Below, in pieces: positions 40,141-49,052 of a DNA stretch of 64,000 nucleotides (position 1 is its first letter; each line of letters opens with the position of its first letter). Both the position numbers and the translations under genes were made by a program. The notes under the pieces were generated by a model. That model did no database searches. It saw only the letters and a list, made by a program, of their open reading frames with translations, and had not been told where the DNA came from. Source of the stretch: Acidobacteriota bacterium (lineage in GTDB: Bacteria > Acidobacteriota > Vicinamibacteria > Vicinamibacterales > UBA2999); assembly GCA_947465645.1 (NCBI GenBank), contig CANIBQ010000002.1:1-64000 (forward strand), read 5' to 3'.

Positions 40141-43100
40141 ATGACAAGGCTGGCACGTGTAGGTCGATGCGGCTGCGCGCTGATCACCGGGCTGATGGTC
40201 CTGCTGCCCGCCGCGGCATTCGCCCAGGCGGCTATCACCGGGGTCGTCAGGGACACCTCCGGCGCCGTCCTGCCAGGCGTGACGGTAGAGGCGGCGAGCC
40301 CCGCGCTGATCGAGAAAGTGCGCTCGGTCGTGTCCGACAACGGCGGCCAGTACCGCATCGTTGACCTGCGCCCCGGCGCGTATACGGTCACCTTCACACT
40401 GCCGGGGTTCACGACGTTCAAGCGCGAGGGCGTCGAGCTGAGCGGGAACTTCGTCGCCACCATCAATGCGGAACTGCGGGTGGGCACGCTGGAAGAAACG
40501 ATTACCGTGACCGGTGACACACCGGTCGTCGACGTCCAGAGCGTGGGACGGCAGCGGGTGATCAGCACCGAGACGCTGGACGCGCTTCCCATCAACCGCA
40601 TGCCCCAGTTCGTGGCAGCGATGATCCCCGGGGTGAACGTCAGCACGCCTGATGTCGGCGGCAGCGTGGGCACGGTCCCGACCGGTGCGGCGCTCACGGT
40701 CCATGGCAGCCGCAGCACTGACCTGCAGACGCTGTCCAACGGCCTCTCCCTGAACGCCCTCCAGACCGGTTCGTCACCCCAGGGGGTCGCGAACATGAGC
40801 CAGTACCAGGAGATTTCGATCGACATCGGGGCGGCCGATGCGTCGCAGCCGTTCGGGGGGGTTCGCACCAACCTGATCCCCGCCGAAGGAGGCAACCTCG
40901 TGAGGGGGTCGTTCCTCGGCGCGTTTGCCAACACGTCGATGCAGACCACCAATTTCACCTCGGACCTCGAGGCCCGCGGGCTCGCCACGCCGAACAAGAT
41001 CCGGCGCATCTGGGACCTTAATCCGACGCTGGGGGGGCCGATCCTGCGGGACACACTCTGGTTCTTCACCTCCTACCGCCATACCGGTGCCTGGAACTAC
41101 GCCAGCGTCTTCGCCAACCGGAACGCAGGGAATGCGAACGCCTGGACCTACGATCCCGACCCGAGCCAGCGCGGGGTGACGAAGATCAACGCCTCGTCGA
41201 TCACCGGCCGTGCCACCTGGCAGGCGGCACAGAAGCACAAGTTCAACTTCGGCTACGAATACAACAACGTCTGCACCTGCGACAGCGTGAGCGCGACGGT
41301 CACGCCTGAGGCATCTCCCAGCACCTGGTTCGGTCCCAAGCACAACGTCGCCATCGACTGGGCGTCCCCGGCCACGAACCGGATGCTGATCGACGGCAGC
41401 TTCCTGTTCTTCAACCTGTACCGGGTCGGCAACCCCGTGCAGTCGTCGCCGATCCGGGTGTCCGAACAATCCAACAGTCTGAACTATCGAGGACAGGAGA
41501 TCTTCAGCACCGAAGCCACGATGATCAAATATGCCTACCGGCTCTGGCTCTCGTACATCACCGGCTCGCATGCATTCAAGGTTGGCTTCAACGACTCGCA
41601 GGCGTCATCGGACCGCTACAACTACCTGATCGACCCGGCGCGGCCGCCGCTTCAATATCGATTCAACCTCGGCGTACCCAACCAGTTCACCCAGTTCGCG
41701 GAGCCATCGGTCGGCAACTCGAAAATCGACCACGACATGGGGATTTTCGTGCAGGACAAGTGGAGCGTGCGGCGCCTGTCGTTGTCTGCCGGACTGCGGT
41801 TCGACTACTTCACCACCAGCTTTCCGGAGATGCATCTCGGTCCCACGGCGTATACGCCGGATCGCAACATCACCACACCCGAGACGCAGGGCCTGAGCTG
41901 GAAGGACATCTCCCCCCGCACCGGCATCTCGTGGGACATCTTCGGTAGCGGAAAAACGGCCGCGAAGGTCAGTCTGAATCGCTACGTCGCCGGTCAGGCG
42001 CTCGGGGGGGCCAACGGCACGAACCCGCTGATCGGAGGGCCGGGGGCGACGCAGCTCTTCGGCGATCAGCTCGTCCCGACCGCACGACTCGTGGGGAATG
42101 TGGCGCGCAGCTGGACCGACAGCAACCGGAACTTCGTCGTCGACTGCAATCTGACCAGCCAGGCGGCCCAGAACCTCGCCGCCACCGGCGGCGACATCTG
42201 TGGCGCCGGTAACGCCGACTACGGCAGCAGCCGACCGGGAGCGACCTACGACCCCGAGGTCCTCGGCGGGTGGGGGAACCGCGGTTACAACTGGGAATTG
42301 ACCGCCGGCGTCCAGCACGAAATCCTGCCCGGCGCGTCGGCGGAGGTGAGCTACTACCGCCGGACCTACGGCAACTGGCCGGTGATCGATAACCTCGCGG
42401 TCACCGCCAGCGACTTCACGCCCTTTACGATTGCGGCACCCCTCGACCCCCGGCTTCCGGATGGCGGCGGCTACCCGGTGACGGCGCTCAACGTGGTGCC
42501 GGCGAAGTTCGGGCTCGAGCAGAACTACATCACGCACTCGTCCAACTACGGGGAGCAGACCGAGCGCTGGCACGGCGTCGACGCGACGATGAACGTGCGG
42601 CCGCGGCCGGGACTGGTGTTCGGTGGCGGCGTGAGCACCGGCCGGTTGCTCGTCGACCAATGCGAGATCGTGCAGGCGCTGCCCGAAACGTCGCCGCTGA
42701 CGCCGGCGGCGTTCTGCCGCGTGGAGGAGCCGTTCCAGACCAGTGTCAAGGTGATTGGCTCTTACATCGTGCCGCGCATCGACGTGCAGATCGGGGGCAC
42801 GCTCCAGAGCCTGCCCGGACCCATGCTGGCCGCGAACTTCGTAGCAACCAACGCGATGGTGAGCCCGTCGCTCGGCCGTCCTCTGTCGGGAGGCGCGGCC
42901 AACGCCACGGTAGTCATTCTCGAACCCAGCTCGATGTATGGAGAACGCCGGAACCAGGTCGACCTGCGCGTGGCGAAGGTCATCAACATTCAAGGGACCA
43001 GGCTCACCGCCGGGCTGGACATTGCGAACGCCCTCAACGCGAACCCGGTGCTGACCTACAGCAACGCGTTCGCGACCTGGCTCAGGCCGCAGTCGATCCT

Positions 43101-43143
43101 GACCGCCCGGTTCTTCAAGGTGTCGGTGCAGGCGAGCTTCTGA
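40141..43143 (+). CDS. TonB-dependent receptor with carboxypeptidase-regulatory domain
   Basis: A 1000-residue outer-membrane receptor of the Oar/CarboxypepD-reg type. The ATG at 40141 follows AAGGAG by 7 bases. A signal peptide ends A-F-A-Q. Then come the Ig-like domain (I-T-G-V-V-R-D-T-S-G-A-V-L-P-G-V, residues about 25-110), a plug domain (I-S-T-E-T-L-D-A-L-P) and a barrel whose last strand ends Q-A-S-F. It would bring large or scarce ligands across the outer membrane. No TonB gene is in the window. Confidence 0.92.
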   Translation: MTRLARVGRCGCALITGLMVLLPAAAFAQAAITGVVRDTSGAVLPGVTVEAASPALIEKVRSVVSDNGGQYRIVDLRPGAYTVTFTLPGFTTFKREGVELSGNFVATINAELRVGTLEETITVTGDTPVVDVQSVGRQRVISTETLDALPINRMPQFVAAMIPGVNVSTPDVGGSVGTVPTGAALTVHGSRSTDLQTLSNGLSLNALQTGSSPQGVANMSQYQEISIDIGAADASQPFGGVRTNLIPAEGGNLVRGSFLGAFANTSMQTTNFTSDLEARGLATPNKIRRIWDLNPTLGGPILRDTLWFFTSYRHTGAWNYASVFANRNAGNANAWTYDPDPSQRGVTKINASSITGRATWQAAQKHKFNFGYEYNNVCTCDSVSATVTPEASPSTWFGPKHNVAIDWASPATNRMLIDGSFLFFNLYRVGNPVQSSPIRVSEQSNSLNYRGQEIFSTEATMIKYAYRLWLSYITGSHAFKVGFNDSQASSDRYNYLIDPARPPLQYRFNLGVPNQFTQFAEPSVGNSKIDHDMGIFVQDKWSVRRLSLSAGLRFDYFTTSFPEMHLGPTAYTPDRNITTPETQGLSWKDISPRTGISWDIFGSGKTAAKVSLNRYVAGQALGGANGTNPLIGGPGATQLFGDQLVPTARLVGNVARSWTDSNRNFVVDCNLTSQAAQNLAATGGDICGAGNADYGSSRPGATYDPEVLGGWGNRGYNWELTAGVQHEILPGASAEVSYYRRTYGNWPVIDNLAVTASDFTPFTIAAPLDPRLPDGGGYPVTALNVVPAKFGLEQNYITHSSNYGEQTERWHGVDATMNVRPRPGLVFGGGVSTGRLLVDQCEIVQALPETSPLTPAAFCRVEEPFQTSVKVIGSYIVPRIDVQIGGTLQSLPGPMLAANFVATNAMVSPSLGRPLSGGAANATVVILEPSSMYGERRNQVDLRVAKVINIQGTRLTAGLDIANALNANPVLTYSNAFATWLRPQSILTARFFKVSVQASF

Positions 43144-43153
43144 CACCGGGCCG

Positions 43154-43186
43154 GAGGTTCATCAGGTCAGTGACTTGATGAACCTC
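43154..43186. terminator. Bidirectional stem-loop between convergent genes
   Basis: GAGGTTCATCA pairs perfectly with TGATGAACCTC over 11 bp; the loop itself contains GTCA/TGAC. It lies after the TonB receptor stop and covers the last codons and stop of the DLH-like gene. Confidence 0.6.
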
Positions 43187-43839
43187 AACACCGTGCGGGC
43201 CCACGCCGCATCCGCGGCTGCCGGCGGAGCGGCGCCGTCGAACGACACGGCGGCTTCCAGGTCGGCGCCCATCCGCACGGCCAGCGCGTTGACGAGGCCC
43301 ACGCCGCCGCTGAGGCCGAAGCCGATCGCACCGAGCCGACCCGTGCTGTCGGCGCGGTTCTTCAGCCACACGGCCGCGGCATGAAGGTCCTCCCTCATCT
43401 TCGCTCGATCGAGCGTGGCGAACAGCGCGCCCGCCTTTTCATCCTCGCCGGGATAACCACCGGCCGATGTCAACGTGTCCGGCGCGAACGTCATGAAGCT
43501 CGAGAGCGCAAGCCGGCGGGCGGTGTCTTCGATGTGCGGGTTGAGCCCGTGGTTTTCATGGACGACGAGGATCGCGGGGAGGCGCTCGACCCCGCCCCAT
43601 CCTGCGCGCGGGCGTGGCCGAACCAGCAAGCCGCCGATCGCCCCGTGGCCGGCGGGTGACGGCACGCTTACCCGGGAGCTCACGAGGCGCGAGTCCGTCG
43701 GGGACACCTGCTGGGCCGCCGCGTAGTTCGGCATCAGCTGGTCGACCATCGCTGCGGCCGCCGCGGCGGAGACCGCCACCTTCGTGACGCGATCTATGAA
43801 CGCGCGCCGGTCGATGGGCGATCCTCCCTCAAGGAACAT
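43162..43839 (-). CDS. Exported dienelactone hydrolase-like protein with an internal deletion
   Basis: A 225-residue protein starting with ATG 43839 in a TAATG junction with the upstream gene. A twin-arginine-like signal (I-D-R-R-A-F-I-D-R-V) lies at the N-terminus. The DLH pattern is good up to the nucleophile elbow G-L-S-G-G at about residues 175-179 (V-V-H-E-N-H-G-L; D-T-A-R-R-L-A; A-P-D-T-L). After V-S-F-D-G-A-A-P-P the chain jumps to A-A-W-A-R-T-V-L-R-F, the end of the fold. The segment with the catalytic Asp and His is missing. Confidence 0.75.
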   Translation of the reverse strand: MFLEGGSPIDRRAFIDRVTKVAVSAAAAAAMVDQLMPNYAAAQQVSPTDSRLVSSRVSVPSPAGHGAIGGLLVRPRPRAGWGGVERLPAILVVHENHGLNPHIEDTARRLALSSFMTFAPDTLTSAGGYPGEDEKAGALFATLDRAKMREDLHAAAVWLKNRADSTGRLGAIGFGLSGGVGLVNALAVRMGADLEAAVSFDGAAPPAAADAAWARTVLRFIKSLT

Positions 43840-44672
43840 TACCTGTCGTCCGTGTACCGGGATGGCGCCGCAATCTGCAGCTCGTTCCAGCCGATGCTGG
43901 GATCGCAGATGAAATTGACCTGGTTCCGCGGCAGCGGCGGATCCGTCTTTTCGTAGTGCCAGGTGAACGTGTACGGCGTCTTCAGAAATAACTGATCCTC
44001 GATCGTGTAGGTGATGTCCATCCTCGTGCCGCTGAGCCTGGTCCAGCGCTCCGTGACCTTCTTCATGGCGGAACTGGGCACATGGGTATGGTCTTCGATG
44101 CCATCGGGATTGAATGTGAAGTTCGAGGTCTCGATCACCAGGTCGCTGCCCTCGTACCAGCCAATCGCGTGTCCGTGGAAGAACAACTGGTGCGGTCCCG
44201 GGTGTTTCCGCCCATCCATCCACACGACGCGCCTCACGCCTTCGGTGAACGCGTCATTCGGGGACTCGATGTGGAGCTCGCCGGCACCGAGTTGGAACAC
44301 CGACCCGACATACCTGTCCTGAATCGCCGGCAAGGTGTTCGGGATACACAGATGCTTTTCAGACATGTGTTCGTCCCGGAACTCCATCCAAGCCAGGCCG
44401 CGCTTGTTGAGGACGTCCTTGAGGCCCACGTCGGCGCCGCCCTTGGCTTCCCAGGGCAGGGAGCACCGGGTCATCGGGCCGCCAGACGGATCCTTGATGG
44501 CCGCGCAGGCCTGATGCGGATCGAAATCACGCCCGGCGGCGGCGATTTGCCAGAACCCGCTGAAGTCGGGGACTTGCTTGATTTCGAGGGTCGTCGATTC
44601 GGGGCGCTGGGCCGCGAGATCGGTTCCGGCGAGTGCCAGCAGAGCGACGACCGCGAGGCGTCTGACACCCAC
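43839..44672 (-). CDS. Secreted protein of the W-x-G-x-(T/D)-LV family, paralogue A
   Basis: A 277-residue exported protein with a signal ending L-A-A-Q. Core motifs are I-G-W-Y-E-G-S-D-L-V-I-E-T-S-N-F, V-T-E-R-W, I-E-D-Q-L-F-L and F-T-W-H-Y. A K-H-L-C-I-P-N segment is shared with the protein at 51962-52825; the two are close paralogues. Two DUF6152 genes follow upstream on the same strand, so this is one of the four pairings. The function is unknown. Confidence 0.82.
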   Translation of the reverse strand: MGVRRLAVVALLALAGTDLAAQRPESTTLEIKQVPDFSGFWQIAAAGRDFDPHQACAAIKDPSGGPMTRCSLPWEAKGGADVGLKDVLNKRGLAWMEFRDEHMSEKHLCIPNTLPAIQDRYVGSVFQLGAGELHIESPNDAFTEGVRRVVWMDGRKHPGPHQLFFHGHAIGWYEGSDLVIETSNFTFNPDGIEDHTHVPSSAMKKVTERWTRLSGTRMDITYTIEDQLFLKTPYTFTWHYEKTDPPLPRNQVNFICDPSIGWNELQIAAPSRYTDDR

Positions 44673-44691
44673 CGGCGTTGGGAACGGCAGG

Positions 44692-45087
44692 TTAGCGGAA
44701 GGCGTCCAGCTCGCGGATGTTCATCTTGGTCCCGTCTTCCAGGATGATGTTCGCGATGAAGACGCCCTTGCCGGCGGCCTTCTTCGGCGGGTTGCCTTCG
44801 AGGGTGATGTTCTTCCCCAGCAGCATCTCGCTGGTGATGCCACGTCTCCGGAGGTCGGTGATGCCGAGCCCGAAGGCCACCCACTTCACCGGCTTCCCGT
44901 CCTCCATCACTTCGAGCGTGATCTCCGAGTGCGGGTTCACCAGCTTGACGGTCTTGACCAGCCCTTTGACCGAGATGGTCTTGGTGGCGTCCCAGAAATT
45001 CGCGATCGAGTGATGCGCCTCCACGGAGGTTGTTGAGAGAAAGGCGCCGGCCAGCAGGACGGCCGCAAGACGAGTCCGGGGTCTCAT
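44692..45087 (-). CDS. DUF6152 family secreted protein, copy 2
   Basis: A 131-residue protein. ATG 45087 is chosen because GGAGAG lies just upstream. The signal peptide ends E-A-H-H-S, the mark of the family, followed by V-K-L-V-N-P-H-S-E and G-I-T-S-E-M-L-L-G-K. It lies in an eight-gene minus-strand run with an exported enzyme set. Confidence 0.8.
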   Translation of the reverse strand: MRPRTRLAAVLLAGAFLSTTSVEAHHSIANFWDATKTISVKGLVKTVKLVNPHSEITLEVMEDGKPVKWVAFGLGITDLRRRGITSEMLLGKNITLEGNPPKKAAGKGVFIANIILEDGTKMNIRELDAFR

Positions 45088-45115
45088 GGTTCTCTCCATC
45101 GAATCGGTACTACTG

Positions 45116-45517
45116 TTATTTCGGAGCGTCGGCTCCCAGCCCACCCACCAGCAACGCCCGTCCGTCAGGCAGGGTGACGTTGACGCCGTTCGCCTTGGCC
45201 GTGCCGTCTCTCGCCTGATAGCCGGCAACCTTGATCCCGGTGCCGACCGGAACGTCGGTCTTCTTCAAGCCGCGGCGCAGGAGCGTGTTCGGCGTCCCCA
45301 TCTCGATCGCCCAGTTCTCCGTCGTGCCGTCGACCTTCTTGACGTCGACATGGATCCACGCGTGCGGGTTGATCCATTCCACTTTCGTGACGCTTCCGGT
45401 GAGCTGGATCGGCCTATTGATGTCGAACTCGGCCGGGAAGGAATGGTGCGCGACCAGCTGCGCCCCGCCCGTCACGAGAAGACCGCCTATGAGTGCCGCT
45501 AAGAGCATGCTGCGCAT
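45116..45517 (-). CDS. DUF6152 family secreted protein, copy 3
   Basis: A 133-residue protein. The signal ends V-A-H-H-S-F, then V-E-W-I-N-P-H-A-W-I-H-V-D-V is the family core. Twenty-eight bases separate it from copy 2, so the two are probably tandem duplicates that have diverged. Confidence 0.82.
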   Translation of the reverse strand: MRSMLLAALIGGLLVTGGAQLVAHHSFPAEFDINRPIQLTGSVTKVEWINPHAWIHVDVKKVDGTTENWAIEMGTPNTLLRRGLKKTDVPVGTGIKVAGYQARDGTAKANGVNVTLPDGRALLVGGLGADAPK

Positions 45518-45568
45518 GGCTTGATTTCTCCGTGGAAAGCGCGACCTTGGGTGATGAAAATGAAGATA

Positions 45569-46672
45569 TCACAGGCCGAGCAGGCGTGCGGCATTTCCGC
45601 CCGCGACCGCGCGCAGTTCCTCGGCGTTGAACACCCCGGAGGTCTGGAGTCCCCGGACGTGGTCGCCCATGGTCGTAAACGGGTAATCCGTGCCGAACAG
45701 AATCTGCGACGCCGGCACGGTCTTCCTCAGCGCCGACATCGCGATCGGGTTCGATTGCTGAGCCGTGTCGTAGTAGAACCGCTGCAGCGCGAGCAGCCGC
45801 TCACGCCCGGCCGCCCGTGAGACGTCGTTGGGCGCAATCACCACCGCTCCATCCGGTCCCACTGCCATCTCCCGGGCGACGAACCGCGACATCGCGAACG
45901 GCAGGGTGCCGCCTGCGTGCGAGAAGATGAAGCGCACGTTCGGGGACCTCACCGCGGTTCCCCCTTCGACGAGGCTGATGATGGCCCGCGTGGTGTTGAA
46001 GCCGTATTCCGCGACCGTATCGCCGACGCCCGCAATCTCGGCGCGGCAGCAGAAGGCGGGCGTCGGGTGGCAGTAGGCGATGGCCCGCCGGCGATTGAGC
46101 TCGTCGAACACGCGCGCGAACGCGGGGTCGCCGAGCCACTTGTCGCGATAGCTCGTGGCGAAGCAGAATCCGTCAGTCTTGAGCGCGTCGGACGCGTAGG
46201 CAATCTCGTCGAGCGCCGCATCGATGTCGGGCAGCGGCAGCACCGCGAAGAAGCGGAACCGGCGCGGATGGTCGGAGACGAGACGTGCCCCGTATTCGTT
46301 CAGCTCGCGCGCGTAGGGGCGCAACACCGCGTCGTCCTTGAACTCGGCCCCCGGCCCGGCAAGATAGGTTGCCGCCCAGTTAATCGACAGGTCGATGCCG
46401 GCGCGATCCATGGCGTCGATTGCTCTGGCAGCCGTCCAGCCCGCGAACTGCGACGGGACGAGATCTTTCGATGCCAGCAGCGCCGACCACTTCGGCGACA
46501 CGTAGTGGTGGTGGATGTCGATCCAGCGGAGCGGCAAGGGCGCCTGCGAGGACGCGCCCGCGGCGAGCGCACCGGCGCCAACAGCCGCGAGGCCGCCGAG
46601 AAAACGCCGACGTGAGAAGCGGTGAGGATCAGTGCCGATTCTCACCCCGTTGCGGGTATGTGTCAGAAGCAA
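45569..46672 (-). CDS. Tat-exported amidohydrolase, ACMSD/AMH2 family (1)
   Basis: A 367-residue PF04909-type amidohydrolase. The N-terminus has a twin-arginine motif S-R-R-R-F-L-G-G. The metal site begins D-I-H-H-H-Y, with a H in F-S-H-A-G-G and the catalytic D in F-G-T-D-Y-P. Relatives decarboxylate or hydrolyse aromatic acids. It starts at TTG 46672 or GTG 46645; neither has a good ribosome site. It is one of three such genes in this run. Confidence 0.87.
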   Translation of the reverse strand: MLLTHTRNGVRIGTDPHRFSRRRFLGGLAAVGAGALAAGASSQAPLPLRWIDIHHHYVSPKWSALLASKDLVPSQFAGWTAARAIDAMDRAGIDLSINWAATYLAGPGAEFKDDAVLRPYARELNEYGARLVSDHPRRFRFFAVLPLPDIDAALDEIAYASDALKTDGFCFATSYRDKWLGDPAFARVFDELNRRRAIAYCHPTPAFCCRAEIAGVGDTVAEYGFNTTRAIISLVEGGTAVRSPNVRFIFSHAGGTLPFAMSRFVAREMAVGPDGAVVIAPNDVSRAAGRERLLALQRFYYDTAQQSNPIAMSALRKTVPASQILFGTDYPFTTMGDHVRGLQTSGVFNAEELRAVAGGNAARLLGL

Positions 46673-46678
46673 TGCGCG

Positions 46679-47800
46679 CTACGTCTGCAGCGGAAGCAGG
46701 CGCAACGCGTTGTCGCGATAGATGGTGGTGAGCTCGGCGGCAGTGAACGCGGCGGAGTCGGTCATGCCTTCGACGTCAACGTCGATTGTGCTCCACGGAT
46801 AGTCGGTGCCGAACAGAATCTGCGACACGCCCACGACCTTCTTGAGCGCGGGCATCGCGGCGGCATTGGCCGCCTGCGCCGTGTCGAAATAGAAATTGTT
46901 GCGGAGGTAGTAGAGCCGTTCGCCCGGTTTCGGAGTGCCATTGAGCTTGGGCGCCACCGGCTCGCCGACGACACGTTGGATCATGTACGGCAAGGTGCCG
47001 CCGGCGTGCGACATGATCCAGCGGATATTCGGATACCTCTTCGGTGCGTCGTGGTTCAGCAGGCTCATGATCGCCATCGTCGTATCGTTGCCGTACCAGA
47101 CGGTGGCGGCGGTCACCCCGTCGACGAGATCGAGGGCCCAGTCCGCCTCGTTCGGATGCGTGGCGACGACGGCGCGACGCCGGTTGAGCTCCTCGAGGAC
47201 CGGGTCGAACTTCTTGTCACCCAGGTAGGAGTTGCCGACGCTGGTCGCCATGTAGAAACCGGGGGCTTTGAGCGTGTTGATCGCGTAGTCGATCTCCTTC
47301 AGGCTGCCCTCGACGTCGTGCTGCGGCAGCACCGCGAACAGGCGGAAGCGGCCCTTCGAGTCGGCGCAGACCCTCGCGCCGTAGTCGTTGGTCTCGCGGG
47401 CCAGGGTCCGGGCGATCTCGCCGGTGTAGATCGACCCACCGTTCTTGTGCAACTGCGCCATCCTCGTGAAGTAGGTCGCCGCTGACGTATACGCGAGGTC
47501 GATCCCGTACTTGTCCAGGCCTTCGATGGCGATGGCCGGGGTCCATTCCTTGCGGGTCAACGGTTCCCGGTCGTACTGAGACACCCGGATCCCGTACGAG
47601 TTCAGGTACTTCGTCAGCCCAGGCGACTGATAGTGATGGTGGAAATCGACGCGCCGCGGCCGGCCTGCGGGGGCCTGCGTCAGTACGTCGGCCTGCGTCG
47701 CGATGACGGCGCCGACGGTCGCAGCCGCGACGGTCGTGAGGAACTCGCGGCGATCGCTCGTGCCTGGCACCGGAGCAGGTGTCTTCAATCGTTCGGTCAT
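46679..47800 (-). CDS. Tat-exported amidohydrolase, ACMSD/AMH2 family (2)
   Basis: A 373-residue paralogue of the previous gene. The Tat motif D-R-R-E-F-L is at about residues 16-21. Metal and catalytic motifs are D-F-H-H-H-Y, M-S-H-A-G-G and F-G-T-D-Y-P-W. It ends 6 bases before the neighbouring amidohydrolase. The substrate is unknown. Confidence 0.87.
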   Translation of the reverse strand: MTERLKTPAPVPGTSDRREFLTTVAAATVGAVIATQADVLTQAPAGRPRRVDFHHHYQSPGLTKYLNSYGIRVSQYDREPLTRKEWTPAIAIEGLDKYGIDLAYTSAATYFTRMAQLHKNGGSIYTGEIARTLARETNDYGARVCADSKGRFRLFAVLPQHDVEGSLKEIDYAINTLKAPGFYMATSVGNSYLGDKKFDPVLEELNRRRAVVATHPNEADWALDLVDGVTAATVWYGNDTTMAIMSLLNHDAPKRYPNIRWIMSHAGGTLPYMIQRVVGEPVAPKLNGTPKPGERLYYLRNNFYFDTAQAANAAAMPALKKVVGVSQILFGTDYPWSTIDVDVEGMTDSAAFTAAELTTIYRDNALRLLPLQT

Positions 47801-47804
47801 CGTG

Positions 47805-49010
47805 TCACGTCCTCTCGATTAAGTCGCGCCTGAGCGTCACTCCGAGGCCGGGGGCCTGCGGCACCTTCATGTAGCCGTCTTTTTCCAGTACCGGCGCGTT
47901 CTCGAAGATCGACCAGCCCTCGAAGATATTGCCGATCGGCGGCTCGTGGATGAACTCGACGATCGGCGCGTTCGGAATCGACGCGACGAGGTGGATGGTA
48001 CAGATGCTGGCCAACCGTCGCTCGAAGCTGGCCCCGTGCGGCGACACCTGCTTGTTCTCGGCGGCCGCCATCACAGCGATCTGACGTGACATCAACGGGC
48101 CCACCCGAATGACCTCTGGCATCAGGATATCGAAGCAGCCGTGGTCCAGCATGCCCTTGAATTCATGGATGCCCCAGTTCGATTCGCCGCCGGCCATCGG
48201 AATCTCGACCAGCCGATTGAGCTCGCCCAGCAACTCGAACGCATAGCGCGGCAGCGGCTCTTCAAGCCAGTACACGCCCAGGCGCTGATACTCGCGCGCC
48301 GTGTCCACCGCGCGTTTGAAGTTCCAGAGCGTCGGATCCTCCCCGCCCGCGTCGGCGTTGCCAGGCGCCTTGTTGCCATCGGTCAGGATGTGGAACTCGG
48401 GGTCGGTCGCCTTCCGGACTTCCTCAATGACGCGCACGTCGTCCTTCAGGGTCTCGAAGCCCGAGCGCAGCTTGATGGCGCGCCATCCGTCGGCCTTGAG
48501 CCGTGCCGCCATCTCGCCACGTTCTTCGGGCGTCCCGATACCCCACATGGCGGCGTAGGGCAGAACCCTCTCTCGAGTGCCGCCCCACAACTTATAGAGC
48601 GGCTGATCGACGGCTTTGCCCAGCAGGTCCCAGAGCGCAATCTCCACAGGAGCGCCCCACTCCCGGTACGGCGCGTACAGAACGGCCGCGTGCCGATTGA
48701 TGTCGAACGGATCACGGCCGACGAGCAGGGCCTGCACGGTCTTGAGCGCGCCCGGATCGATCCCGGGGCCGATACCGACCAGCCCCTGATCCGTGTGAAC
48801 TTCCGTCATCGTGAAGCCGCCGATGGTGACGGGCAGGCCGCCGCCGGTGACACCGACACGCCGCGGGACGATGCCGGCATCCTTGACCAGCCGGATCTTG
48901 ATCAGGCGGACGTCGGTGATCTTGAACTTGGCCGCACCCGCCTGCCTCGGCAGCATCACGCCGAGCCCGGCAAGCGCTGGCAGGGTCTTACAGAAATCGC
49001 GCCGCAGCAT
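47805..49010 (-). CDS. Tat-exported mandelate racemase/muconate lactonising enzyme family protein
   Basis: A 401-residue enolase-superfamily protein with a Tat-like start (L-R-R-D-F-C-K). The metal ligands are seen in T-D-G-N, W-L-E-E-P and G-G-E-S; the basic pair is I-K-L-R-S-G, and S-P-H-G follows. Such enzymes abstract a proton next to a carboxylate (dehydratase, racemase or cycloisomerase). Export of this fold is unusual. It lies 4 bases from the downstream amidohydrolase. Confidence 0.88.
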   Translation of the reverse strand: MLRRDFCKTLPALAGLGVMLPRQAGAAKFKITDVRLIKIRLVKDAGIVPRRVGVTGGGLPVTIGGFTMTEVHTDQGLVGIGPGIDPGALKTVQALLVGRDPFDINRHAAVLYAPYREWGAPVEIALWDLLGKAVDQPLYKLWGGTRERVLPYAAMWGIGTPEERGEMAARLKADGWRAIKLRSGFETLKDDVRVIEEVRKATDPEFHILTDGNKAPGNADAGGEDPTLWNFKRAVDTAREYQRLGVYWLEEPLPRYAFELLGELNRLVEIPMAGGESNWGIHEFKGMLDHGCFDILMPEVIRVGPLMSRQIAVMAAAENKQVSPHGASFERRLASICTIHLVASIPNAPIVEFIHEPPIGNIFEGWSIFENAPVLEKDGYMKVPQAPGLGVTLRRDLIERT

Positions 49011-49052
49011 CGTGTCCTCCCGTGTTGACGAACTATTCTTGCAACGCGCCGC

